Counted from the first letter of the stretch, positions 10,701 to 20,405 are shown. The stretch is DNA of 38,136 bases from Chlorokybus atmophyticus (GCA_009103225.1 RHPI01000810.1:1189043-1227178), one strand, 5' to 3'. Translations and numbers: made by a program. Notes: generated by a model not told the origin, from the letters alone.

Positions 10701-11088
10701 ACATCAGGATTCAGCATGGCGCGCAACTGGGATGTTCAATGGGCGGCCTTGGTTCTCTACACTTGAGTTGGAAGGTGATGAGGACGGTGTGAACGTGACG
10801 TGGTGGGCTCAGGCACTCCTTTTTTTGCGCGTGGTGGTGTGGGGTGGTAGCGGCGAGCGCGTGTGGAAGGAGGTCGTGTTTGTCCGCTGGTACACGAAGC
10901 TGGATGTGACGAGCGACACAAAGTGCATCGCTCTGGAATGGGAAAAGCGTCGAGGCGGTCCACATCTCGATGTCGTGACTCTGGAGCAAGTAAAAGGCAT
11001 TGTCCAGCTGCTCCCCATGTTTGACAAGGACAGCGCCCGTGTACAAGAGGGCAAGTATTGGGTGAACGTTCACTGCACTTCCACGTGA
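7722..11088 (+). pseudogene. Plavaka-like (CACTA-related) transposase, damaged
   Basis: A transposase gene with exons 7722-8246, 8287-8406, 8493-9011, 9108-9341 and 9416-11088, all joined in phase 0. The first intron is only 40 nt. The product starts with a zinc-finger-like CPYCHMRFATRSSVYMH, as in fungal Plavaka proteins. The core contains LAPDAMHVLGGIIDHL (family acidic residue D followed by a His) and, later, KMHQLTHFGPAIVSSGHPDW and RMEQTHAQNIKRWARGG (family glutamate). Damage: an in-frame TGA at 8594-8596 and TAA at 9180-9182. The usual first Asp of the (S)DKT motif appears replaced (VQCKTNLGG). The C-terminal part is duplicated around an N at 10669. The family call rests on remembered motif layout, not a search. 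This copy is probably inactive unless the stops are sequence errors. Confidence 0.68.
10451..10886. repeat. 217-bp direct duplication around an N, probable misassembly
   Basis: 10451-10668 and 10671-10886 are nearly identical, differing by a few substitutions and a 2-bp indel (GCGCGCGCAACTGG against GCGCGCAACTGG). They are separated only by an undetermined base and a T. Only the second copy reads on into the genuine C-terminus (RWYTKLDVTSDTK). This looks like two haplotypes or reads joined at a gap. The biological gene probably has one copy. Confidence 0.7.
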
Positions 11089-11291
11089 CACATGTACTTG
11101 TCTCACTACTCTGAGTTTGGAGCATATCAGTCAGTTAGGCATTGCTAATCGTATGCTAAGACTTTTGCATGTGGACGTGTACAATACCGGGCAGCTGTCA
11201 CTGCACAACTGTCACCACAATCGAATGATCCATGCAACATTCAACAATCAGTCCGCCGTGTGGCATTAAGCATCAATACAGTGCACCACAC

Positions 11292-12287
11292 TCAAGCCTC
11301 ATAGTTCCATGACACAGGAGGGTAGTCACAGCGCATATCCATTGTTTCAAGCATGAGACGCCCTATGCACTCCGCCATTGCGGGAGGAACTGCATTCGCT
11401 ATGGAAACGGCCGAGGTCATCCATGGCACTCCCAGCGCTGTTTGCCACGCAACAATGCCGCCCCTGGTGCTTGGAAGGCCATAGACCGGGTACATCTGTT
11501 GTGGCGCGTTTGATGTCACGATTGTCTTCTTCGCGCTAGCGGATAGGTGCGGCGATAGCAGTCCAACTGCCTTGCCCGCGTGCGAGCAGCGTGCTGGTGG
11601 GGTAGCTACCACTGGCTGTGTCTCAAACAGACGGTGTCGGAAAGTTGATAGGCCAAACATCGTGCCACAAAAGGACAGATTGGGTCTGAATGAGGAAGCT
11701 GCTCCTGGCACATTCTCAGTCACAAACTTGGCTTGGCTTGCAAGCAGCAGACGTCGGACGAGCGGTATCATATCCTGGTGTCTCCAGGATGTGCCATGTG
11801 CCGCCCGTTGAGGTGCCGGGATAGCACCTGAATAGGCCTGGCATGGTGGACTGGCCCAGATGAGCTCGTACTCGCTCAGCTCTCCTGCACTCAGGGTGCA
11901 TACATCGCGGTGTATGAAGGGCAGCGGGTACTCAGAGGAGGGACTTATGTCCATCCCCATCACGTCAAAGCCTGCGTGGTATAGACCGACACTGGCACCG
12001 CCACCGCCGCAGAATAGGTTGAGTGCCCTTGGTCTGCGTGTGCGTCCCAGCTTGTTGTCAAATGGCGTGTATGTGGTCAATGCTGGCCGTGGTGCTGGCC
12101 AGGGACTAACAATGATGCCGTCCGGGCTTACTTTGCGACTGACGTTCTCCCCTCCGGCGCGCAGAATATGGCGTGCCCCGTCAACTGATGTGTACGCGAA
12201 TACGTTGTGCCCTTTGAAGTTGATGGTTTGTGGTCGATCACCGTCATCGAATACTATACGGTGCTGCCCTGCAAACGCAGGTCCAAT
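11292..12287 (-). CDS. C5 cytosine DNA methyltransferase, phage/prokaryote type
   Basis: It would methylate cytosine C5 in DNA using S-adenosylmethionine. Reading the minus strand, motif I is LNLFCGGGGASVGLY, then GMDIS. Motif IV is IWASPPCQAYSG with the catalytic Cys, motif VI is TENVPGA, motif VIII is RHRLFE and motif X is IANAVPPAMAE. The catalytic part is about 262 aa with a very short target-recognition region. That resembles compact phage and bacterial enzymes rather than eukaryotic Dnmt1/Dnmt3/CMT proteins, and no BAH or chromodomain is seen. The frame stays open upstream for 69 more residues (from IGPAFAGQHRIVF) to an acceptor at 12288, so an upstream exon with the ATG is likely; no in-frame ATG precedes motif I. 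It is convergent with the transposase gene and inside the nested transposon. The substrate site is unknown. It looks intact. Confidence 0.82.
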   Translation of the reverse strand: MGPAFAGQHRIVFDDGDRPQTINFKGHNVFAYTSVDGARHILRAGGENVSRKVSPDGIIVSPWPAPRPALTTYTPFDNKLGRTRRPRALNLFCGGGGASVGLYHAGFDVMGMDISPSSEYPLPFIHRDVCTLSAGELSEYELIWASPPCQAYSGAIPAPQRAAHGTSWRHQDMIPLVRRLLLASQAKFVTENVPGAASSFRPNLSFCGTMFGLSTFRHRLFETQPVVATPPARCSHAGKAVGLLSPHLSASAKKTIVTSNAPQQMYPVYGLPSTRGGIVAWQTALGVPWMTSAVSIANAVPPAMAECIGRLMLETMDMRCDYPPVSWNYEA

Positions 12288-12482
12288 CTGAGAACGTCAC
12301 CAAGATCAAGCATGTCCTTGAGAAGGAGTACAAGTGGACACTGTTTAACAGCAACAAGCGCAAGTGAGTTGGGTCCCTCACCACCATGTCTGCTATGCAA
12401 CACTGCCTTCTTACTCAGCCTCCATACACACGTACTCATCTCGCCTATTGTAACCGATTCAATCAGGCACATCGACGCCATA

Positions 12483-13302
12483 ATGGACCCCGAGACCCAA
12501 AAAGCCCAGATGCGCAACGCGCTCCAAAGTAAGTCACAGGCACTATTCTAGCCTGGTGCAGGCTCAACTTGAACTATCTATTTCGTGCCTTATGCCTTGT
12601 CGGTATGACTGTCGCAGACAAGTCATGGCGGAGATTTCAGGTGACCGACACTGCAGACCCGGAGCGGAGGAGATACATCCATGAATGGGGCAATCCCATA
12701 ATCTGGCAAATGATCGTGCAATGCTGGTCTTACGCCGTCACTACACCTGGTCGCCGGCAGCTGACAGTCAACCACCTCGCATACCTGTTGCTTACGGTGA
12801 GCACTCTGAACTCCATCATTAGCAATTCAGGAATGCTGTAGCCCCAAACTACAGGCTTGCAGACGCGTTGCAGTGAATAGTGGCTTTCGATGCCACTAAG
12901 ACATGCCTGTAAACTACGCAGGTGGAGCGCATCCTAAAGGGCAAGGATGGAGACCCTCTCCTAGCTGCCAGCATAGACACACATGAAGAGTACCTCAGCG
13001 AAATCAACACCATGATCATGTCAATGAAGCGGGAGATGAGGCAACGGTACGCAGCCCTCCAGCCATTCACCCTTGTGAAACGCCGCACTGCATCTTGTGT
13101 CGAATACCTGAAAGATCCCAATCGGCGCCGGCCGCAAGAGACAGCAGCTCGTGACCCGCTCGCTGAGGCAGAAGCGGCATTTGATTGGCTGGCACAACCG
13201 TTTGAGGAGGAAGAGCAAGCTCCGGCGCCTCCTCCACAGGCCCCAGCGCGTGGTGCTTTGTTCCGTAATGCCGAGACCAGCAATGATGGAGAGGAGCTGT
13301 AG
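12483..13302 (+). CDS. Unknown gene D of the nested transposon
   Basis: I do not recognise this protein. Three exons (12483-12528, 12618-12796, 12922-13302) with GT-AG borders and matching phases give 201 aa. It begins MDPETQKAQMRNALQ, has a Trp/aromatic-rich middle (KSWRRFQVTDTADPERR, then YIHEWGNPIIWQMIVQCW), then a helical stretch (VERILKGKDGDPLLAASIDT). The tail is acidic and then proline-rich (FEEEEQAPAPPPQAPARG). A further upstream exon is possible at 12281-12363 (KIKHVLEKEYKWTLFNSNK), which joins in phase to 12467. It would overlap the 5' end of the methyltransferase exon on the other strand, and no ATG is seen in it. Divergent from the methyltransferase, so the two may share a promoter between about 12290 and 12480. 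Confidence 0.62.
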
Positions 13303-13649
13303 CGCAGTTGGTAGTCCGTTTAGCTGGTAGTGTACATAGCTACAAGGCTCTTGTGACTGAGTGTTGTGCATCTTAAACCAGCTCAGTCAATCGTCATTAT
13401 GCTCATGCACATCAATACTTGCATCCCTATGATATACAACAGAACTGCATTCGAGTCACATAATCGAACTACAAGCCTTGGCAAGTGACTGAGAGACACT
13501 GTACACATTTCAGGTACATGTACACAGCACAGGCACATAACAATGCTGGAAGTCAGTGACAGTCGCGTGTAGTCAAGCTATGCAAATACATATGACGACA
13601 GTTAGGCATTGGTCACCTTCAGTTGTTAAAGAATGCCTTATTTTGTCGA
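13303..13649. other. Noncoding, no gene seen
   Basis: AT-balanced sequence with scattered TGTACA words. No exon with supporting splice signals was found. Confidence 0.4.
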
Positions 13650-13654
13650 TAATT

Positions 13655-13980
13655 ACCTAGTTGGTGCTTGTGAATTAGGCTTAGTCGCCTGCGCTGGACT
13701 GGTGTGTAACCTGCAGGTGCCTGTCACATAGGCTGAGTCACCTAAGTAAAACTGATGTGTAACTTAAAGGTGCCCGTTGATTAGTTGTAGTCACCTAATA
13801 AGGCCTGATGTGTAACTAACAGTTCCTGTAAATTACACAAAGTCATTTGTTAAGGCCTGATGTGTGACTAACAGGTGCCTGTTAATTATATAGTCACCTG
13901 TTAAGGCCTGATAGGTAACTAACAGGCGCCTGTTAGTTAGGCATAGTCAACTGTTAAAGACTAAATTGTAACAAAAAGGG
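13655..13980. repeat. About 52-bp minisatellite, six degenerate copies
   Basis: Units start near 13657, 13717, 13770, 13823, 13875 and 13926. The consensus contains GTGCCTGTTAATTA, then TAGTCACCTGTTAAGG, then CTGATGTGTAACTAACAG. The array lies just inside the candidate right end of the nested transposon and may be its subterminal repeat. Confidence 0.8.
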
Positions 13981-14120
13981 CCTCATAGTAACGGAAGTTA
14001 CTGTTAGGTCCCTGTATCAAGATTACAGGTGGCCTGAGCCACGACAGTCTAAATTAATGTCCTCAGGTGCACGGCCGTTGCCAATATTTAGTCGGCCGGC
14101 AGGGAAAACATATTGCGACG

Positions 14121-15208
14121 AAAGTCTTTGTTGCATGTGCATGCCGTTTAATGCAATGTGTAGCATGCAATGCCTTGTTCGGGTTGTGTGGAAGTCTTCA
14201 TGCCTATGTATGGGTTAAGTCCAGCTGTATGCGGACATGGAGAGACACAACAAGGCTTGGAGAAAGGGTTGGTTGAAGCTCTTTTAAGAAGTAGCTCCTA
14301 GCTAGCTCCTAGAAGAAGTAACGCTGCTATTTAGAGGGGGTGGAAGGTGTATATACCAACCACAACCCACTTGTTTTATTTTGGACCCCCCCAAGTTGGG
14401 CCGTTTGCCATTGTTGTTGGCAATGACAACACGTGCATGTGCACGAAGCCAGAGGTGCACAGTCAAGTGACACTGTGTCAATGCTTGCGATTTGCTAATT
14501 GTGCTCGAAAAAGCTGTCAGCAAGACACCAGTGGCAATTACAGGACTAGCAAGATGCCAACTGCGCTCACATGACAATGAAGCTGCTGTGAGTCTACAAG
14601 CCAAGTGGGGAGGACCTAAAGGCTGTTGATGTGGAACATTTGCCTCGAGCTTATGCACGTGACATGTGATCCGTGAAGTTGCTAAGCAGGCTGAAGGTGT
14701 GCGCCAATGTTGGCAAAGCAGCAGTGGGGTTCCTTTAATAAAAGAGGGGAGCCAATGGCTGTTTGAGTTGAGTGATCTCATGTATGAGGTCGTTGCCATG
14801 TTGGCAACACGGTTTAGGAAGCTTGGAAACCTTCCGATCCGAATAAGTGGCTTGGTTTTGGCGAAAAGACATAACGCCTGGGAGCCGATCAGCTTGACAA
14901 TCTGCTGCCAAGTTTGAGGAGTTTGGGAATGAGCTCGAATCCACAGGTGCCACTTCATGAGCGTGTGCTCGGAGCTTGTGCTCAGTTGTAAGAGCATGTG
15001 CAGGTGCTTGCAACCTCTTCATATGACATACCAACAACGCATGCACTGGTACTTAGTATCAGAGTTGGTTTTGTCACTGCTGTGACTTGCACTACTTTCA
15101 CGCGTGGAGTGCAGCTATCGGCGGGTTTGCCAACTTTGCCAGAAGCCGTGCGGGACATGTGTTCCATCCTTTTAGCAACGAGGTCGTTGCAATGCAAATG
15201 GGGAGGAG
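14121..15208 (+). other. LTR-element 3' internal region and polypurine tract
   Basis: Retained 3' internal part of the LTR element. Short open frames exist on both strands (plus 14998-15222, minus 14302-14997), but none shows pol or integrase motifs or splice support. The final bases AAATGGGGAGGAG (15196-15208) directly abut the right LTR and fit a polypurine tract for plus-strand priming. Confidence 0.6.
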
Positions 15209-16130
15209 TGTCACACCTATAAGGCTGGCTAAAGTTATTCTCTGTTCCTTACTTATGTAGGTAAGATGAGACCGGGTGCGTTTTCCATGTCATAAGCATG
15301 TGTAGTGCTTGTGGGGTGGCTCTCATGTGGTCTGCTCTTGAGCCTATGAGGCCTTCAGTGAGATAAACTTTACAAGGTATTGCATATCAGCAAGCACAGA
15401 GCTGGTTGGTACCATTTAGACATGGCCATGTGAGCCATGTGTCCGCATGTGTGTGCATATGTTTGCATGTGAGTGCATATGTGAGGACATGAGGTACGTA
15501 CTAGATGTATGCATGTGTATGCATACATGCGCATATGTGTGCATATGCGCGCATTTGTATGCATAGGGATGCATATGTATGCATGTGTGTGATGTCCTAG
15601 GCTGATATGACCAGCCAAGGACGTTCACAATGTCCAAGGCTGATGTGTGATCAGTCTTGGACATCAAACAAGAGGTTCAAGGGCTGATGTGGCAGCCCTA
15701 CATGAGTTGTGGTCAACGCAGCCATGACAAGGCAAGTAGCCTTGCATTTGAATGTTTAGGGCCGGAGAGCAACAAATAAGGGGTATATGAACGGCCTCAA
15801 AAAGTTTTGAAAGAGCTTAGCATGTGCATACTCGACTCTTGTGTGTGGGGTGCCTAGTTTAGTTGTTTAAGGGGCTCTCCCTCTCATCCCATGTGGGGTG
15901 TGCTGCTTGTGGCAACTCTGCACATGTGTGTGGGGTGTGCAGGAGTGTGCATGTGTGTGGGAGCTGAGTAGAGAGGTTGGTGGCATCCTCTCCTTCCTTG
16001 GTGCGGTGCTGTGACTTCCCCTTCAAGGTACTGCATCGTGTGTTGCTGGTCGAGCCTTCGGAAGTAGGTCCTTGTGCTTGTGTATGAATTTGCCAAGCCG
16101 TCAAGCAAGTAAGTGAGTGGTATCGTTACA
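15209..16130 (+). repeat. Right LTR (922 bp)
   Basis: Direct repeat partner of 3715-4703. It starts TGTCAC and ends GTTACA, and is followed by AGCAC at 16131-16135. It keeps the TATA-like GGGGTATATGAA and has a single CCAGCCAAGGACGTTCACA unit where the left LTR has two. Confidence 0.88.
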
Positions 16131-16135
16131 AGCAC

Positions 16136-17285
16136 ATAGCAACATGCATGGTGTCAAGCGAAGAGCACATGTTTGCAGATAGCCGCCACCACTCATACAG
16201 TCACTTCACCACCAGGCTTTCGTTATCGACGATTCACGATCTCTACCTACCTGCCGCATTAATCACGCATGCATTGCGCAGTCGGCCCAATTACCTGCCG
16301 CGGTTATGGCAACCAGCCTCTTCAGTAATAATAACAGCAGGAGCAGGAGCCTCCTCTACGGCTCCGCCGTTGCCCACTCCCGGCCTGCTCGTTATAACGC
16401 ACTGCCTGCGCCGCCGCTAGGCCAATTGGGGATTTCTCACAATGCAAATGTACAAGAGCAGGGAGGGGATTAACTGCGTGCCACGCATGCCCACACATCG
16501 CCGCGGTGCAGGTGATTGCTGGACACCATGCATGCTGGTCGGACTAATGGGGCAAGGGCTAAGCGTGTTAGGTAGAGTAGGCAGCCCATTGGTGAACTGC
16601 TGGTGTAGAGTGTAAGCATGGCATTTGCCCATGTTGTGTATTGTATAACATAGTATGCAAGGATTGTGGCATGCATGAGAATGTAGCAAACATGCATGCA
16701 GTCCGCACACTATACCATCGCACTCTTATATTCACCACCGGAATGTCCAAGTTCACTACTTATCTACCTTCACTACTGCCCATACCCCGTGCAACACACA
16801 TGCATGCACGTGTAATTACCTGTACAACACGACCAGGGCAGCGTTAACAACGGTAGTCAGCAGATGTAGTGGTGCAGCAGTGGCAATGCAGTCAGCAGGC
16901 AGCCCATGAGTTCCCTTCCCCTCCCTCTCCCTTCCTCCTTCCCCTCTGTCTCCCTCTCTCTCTTCCTCCCCCTCCTGCTCCTCTCCACCGCCTCTCTCTC
17001 CCTCCGCTCCTCCTTCTCTTCTCTTCGGCCGCAGTCGCTGCGACTCGCAACCCTTGGCGCTGCTGATGTGGCAGGGCCCCTCTGCGTCGCCCCTCTGCCC
17101 TATCTCCCTCTGGCACACGCATGCAGGGCGACTGCTAGCACTGTCAGCCCTGCGTTGCGCAGTGTCGCTGTTGACGGTTAGGTGTCGGTGGTGGGTTTGG
17201 GTGGTGGAGTTGGTGTCCTCCTTCGTTCGCACGGGCACGCTGTGTTACCAACAGCCTGCTCCCCATGCAGTGCATCTGTCGCTCA
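16136..17285. other. Intergenic with polypyrimidine tract
   Basis: No gene is supported. A strong C/T-rich tract (CCTCTCTCCC-like) occupies about 16912-17030. Long open frames there are Arg/Glu/Gly or Ser/Leu/Pro low-complexity products of that composition. Confidence 0.45.
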
Positions 17286-17640
17286 TCACCGGTAGTGCTG
17301 CAAGTACTTGATCACCATCATGTAGAGCAGCATTGGTGCTGTGCAGTAGACGTATGCATCTGTCTTTGACATTCTTTGTCGCAGCGTCGCCAATAGCTTT
17401 TTCAGCAAATGGCCGTCGGCGTGCATGGCGTGCAGTAAGTCCGCCATGACTGCGATGAAGTGCGTCCTGTACGTACACAGGCCTACAAACCGTGTGTACT
17501 GCGACTCGACCACACCAAGCTTCACGCTGTTTAGTATGTTGGAGGCTGGCAGCGGTGCTTTGCGACGTGGATTACCGCGGAGGCTGGCAGCTCCTTTTTG
17601 CCATTGCTGTGCGCGACACTGTGAGGATGTGTTGATGTGC
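17286..17640 (-). CDS. Orphan C-terminal exon, unknown protein
   Basis: A minus-strand frame is open from an AG at about 17641 to a TGA at 17286, giving 117 residues of non-repetitive, protein-like composition. Examples are KLGVVESQYTRFVGLCTY, then FIAVMADLLHAMHADGHLLK, and the end MMVIKYLQHYR. There is no obvious ATG at its beginning, and the frame runs back to a TAG that could be a splice acceptor, so it may be the last exon of a gene or a gene fragment. I recognise no family. It lies downstream of GT77 copy 2 on the same strand. Confidence 0.3.
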
Positions 17641-17915
17641 TATTGCTTTTTCACACTTTGCATGTGACTAATCCAGCATACGAGCGAATTTGTAATCACT
17701 ACACAGCACCGCCAGTAGCTACATTCCACCAGTCAACGCCACACACTGTGACGTTGGCATGAGACAATATCGCCTGTTCCGCCATGGTATCACTATCGTG
17801 TGCCACAAGTTTGCATCAGTGGTAATGAAATGCGTATACATCAACCCACGCTGCGCTTAACCCCACGCAATTCCCATACATTTAAGGAGCTTGCAAGGAG
17901 CTTGTATGCAAGCTA

Positions 17916-19353
17916 TCACATGTCACATGTTATGTCACCAGTCAAGTCGTCACTAACATGCCACAAGTCTGCAGTACGAAGCATAGCCACCTTCGCGTCA
18001 TGACCTATCGTCCAAGTAACATGAACTGCAACAGTGGTTTTATGGACTTTGCGCAAGACCCTTGTCCACTCCACCTTGCCATCATAAAAGAAGTCACGGC
18101 CGGAAGGAAAGCACACGGGATCCAGATATTGCGCCGAAAGCACGTTGTTTGGTTGCAAGCCTTGCGTGGTGATGTACTCACTCACATTTGCAGCGTTTGT
18201 GGGAATCTGCACTGCAAGCTTGGATCCCAACCACTGATTGAGAACCCTATTCAGAACGGACTGATCATTACCAGCTGCAAACACAAAAGCTTCAGTTCAC
18301 TAGAATATAAGAACGTCCATAAAAAGAGTCATCTTTGTCTGCAATCGTGTTCGCAGTAGCTGACATGGGCGTGCTTACTTGAACAGCAGTTCAGTTGTAC
18401 ATCGGCAAGAAAGGCTACAGTCTGCGGCAAAGCCTTGATAAAATAAAAGCCAGTGTTGGCAATGAAACTCCCATACGCTGCGCGATGGTCAGCAACTCCA
18501 GTGCTCCAATTCCCAACAAAGTCGGTAGAGAACTGGAGGGCGATGTCTTGTCTAATATACGGAAACGGATCCTGCATGCATTAATGCGTTACAACGGCAT
18601 CAACTTTACTCAGTGACTTAGGGAAGCTACACCGAGAAAAACCAACTACTTTCAGACCTCCAGCCAGCAGATGTCCGCATCTGTAAACAAGACATCGTAG
18701 CCCAATTCAAGCAAGCTTTGCACCGCCTGCGAGGAAGCAAATGCGGCTGTTTCTTCTGACCCAAACAACATTCAGCCATGCTCTCATAAATTGTTGCAAT
18801 GCACAGCGCAAGCAGCTGCCATATTCACCTTAAGCTTCATGAAACTAATCTGGACAAAGTCGGGTGTGTCAAGATTGCTAAATGAGGATGTTGAGTTGAT
18901 GCCCAGGCGTGTACCATCAACGCTGATCAAGGTAGTGTTTTGCTGCAGATGCCTGTGCAGCTGTCTGTCTTGAGTCAGAACCATGAACTTGATGCCCTCA
19001 TGCAAACGCCTCACGCAGCAGACCCAGTTGAAGAGTAAGTCAAGGTACGCCATGTTGGCGGAGAGCAAAACAACCGTGCGAGCGAGGTGGGGTACATGAC
19101 GGTCCACATACACTCCGGCCACTTGCTGTGCAGCATCGTTAAACTCCAAGAACCCCGCATAACGCGGGTCAGTACTATTCACATGTATGAGTGGTACATG
19201 GGCAGCGCCTTTGCTGAAGCTCAACAGCCTTGCGACCGAGAATAAATGGGAGTTAGCAGCTGCCTCTATGATCAAGCATGCTGTGGTAAACGCAACTACA
19301 GCGGCACAAATGTGCAAAATGCTGCGGCGCGTACGCGGAGAGGTAGGCTCCAT
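17916..19353 (-). CDS. GT77-like nucleotide-sugar transferase, copy 2
   Basis: Same enzyme type and gene structure as the copies at 42-1445 and 36674-38076. Exons are 18829-19353, 18658-18726, 18379-18571 and 17916-18274, giving 381 aa with phases identical to copy 1. Residues about 12-32 form the membrane anchor (HICAAVVAFTTACLIIEAAA). The DxD motif is VLFTDADICWLE, followed by DPFPYIRQDIALQFSTD, and exon 4 has VHVTWTIGHDAKVAMLR. It is 10 residues longer than copy 1 in the stem region after the anchor. The start is the conserved MEPT ATG. No disabling change is seen, so it appears functional. Confidence 0.8.
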
Positions 19354-20405
19354 GGCAAGTGTCCGTCACTGCTATGTAGGTATGACACTTAAAATGTTGA
19401 ACGCCTGACAACCAGCCACCTGTGGGCAGCAACCAACTTGTCACGGTCCAATCCTCTGTTGCATGCAGGCACTTTCGTGGCACGGGCGTAAACAGCCAGC
19501 AGCAAGTTGCAGTTTTTTAGCGAAAAGCAGAGGAACCCAACGACATGGACACAGTGACAGCCTGCACAACAGTGTGAATTTCTCGACGTTATATGCATGT
19601 ACGCCGGTGCTTTGCATGTCGTGCTATAACACTTGCTGACAAGTTGAGTTGACAATTGCACAGCAGTGGTGGCCCTGCGTTATGGTGTTGCTCACGTAGG
19701 TTGCGCACATGACGGGTCTCAGGTTGTTCCAGTACCTAAACAGACATGCAGAACACCACAGAAACGGGTCATATCACACACACAGACACGCAATCAAGAC
19801 TACACGGCTGCTGCATGCAGGGCTTGCTGTAGCAACCGTGGTAAGGAGGTGACATGCCAACCAACGGGAAAGGCCAGACTATGCACCTGCCATGAACCAC
19901 TACGTACCTGACCGCATGCACATACCTTTCACTCAGCACGGGCGTAGCCGATGATCACCTCATGCGTGCTGCTTGACTGCGACCGCGGCGCTTCGCGCGT
20001 CTGTGCGGCTTGCATGCCGCTAACGCTGACAGCATGCACACAGCTGGGCTCAAGCTTCAGCGCACGCGCGAGCGCAAGCGCCAGCTCCAGGTTACTCTCA
20101 AGCTGACGCAACCCATGCGCATGTGAAAGCTTTCGGGTCAGTTTCGTCTTCACGCGAAGCTTGGTTGCTTGAAGCTTCTAGCTCCTAGCATTTACTTTGG
20201 GCTGAAAACTTAGTCAGGCTGGATGGGACAGCTCGTCGACAACGCCGCCAAACATGCCGACAAGGCCAAGGGCATGCGAGACGACAACGCTAGGCGACAA
20301 TGCCAGCTACGCAGCAGGCAAGCATGGTCAATCCAGCGCTCAGCGCCGTGTTGTCCAGACCGTCACGCGTGGCAACGACGCTTCGGACGTAGCACCGTGA
20401 CGCTG
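19354..20405. repeat. Upstream part of GT77 segmental duplication, unit 2
   Basis: Matches the upstream block of copy 1 in the same orientation: GCATGCAGGGCTTGCT near 19814, GGAGGTGACATGCC near 19845, GCGCAAGCGC-like words near 20070-20085, and the CTTCGGACGTAGC block near 20381. No separate gene is seen. Confidence 0.55.

Larger units (their letters stand above)
5790..14120. mobile_element. Multigene Plavaka-like DNA transposon nested in LTR element
   Basis: Between the two retained parts of the LTR element lies an 8.3-kb block with four multi-exon genes: unknown gene A (-), Plavaka-like transposase (+), C5 DNA methyltransferase (-) and unknown gene D (+). Candidate inverted ends are 5790 onwards and the reverse complement of 14120 backwards. 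Both begin CGTCGCAA, both have GACTAA at offset 25-30, and both have GTGC(AC)CTGAG at offset about 50. The right end is preceded by a 52-bp minisatellite and the left by GC-rich CGGCCG-containing repeats, as with subterminal repeats of CACTA-like elements. The exact ends and target duplication (AA against AA at best) are not proven. Confidence 0.55.
3715..16130 (+). mobile_element. LTR retrotransposon carrying a nested DNA transposon
   Basis: Two long direct repeats (3715-4703 and 15209-16130) both start TGTCAC and end GTTACA, so each has TG...CA termini. The whole is flanked by a perfect 5-bp duplication AGCAC (3710-3714 and 16131-16135). A TGG-starting candidate primer-binding site follows the left LTR and a purine-rich tract immediately precedes the right LTR, defining plus-strand orientation. 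The internal part, once the nested 5790-14120 unit is set aside, is only about 2.2 kb. I see no protease, reverse transcriptase, RNase H or integrase in it, so this is most likely a non-autonomous LARD-like element. The LTRs differ by many substitutions and by an internal duplication, so the insertion is not recent. Confidence 0.88.

Noticed and set aside
12254-12517. 87-codon minus-strand frame upstream of the methyltransferase
   Set aside because: It is not in frame with the methyltransferase and lies antisense to gene D exons. It might contain the methyltransferase first exon in another frame, but nothing fixes it.
14302-14997. 231-codon minus-strand open frame in the LTR-element interior
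   Set aside because: No domain, no splice support, antisense to the element's direction, and low-similarity composition. Probably chance or antisense to decayed sequence.
16816-17238. Glu/Gly/Arg-rich open frame
   Set aside because: Produced by the polypyrimidine tract at 16912-17030.
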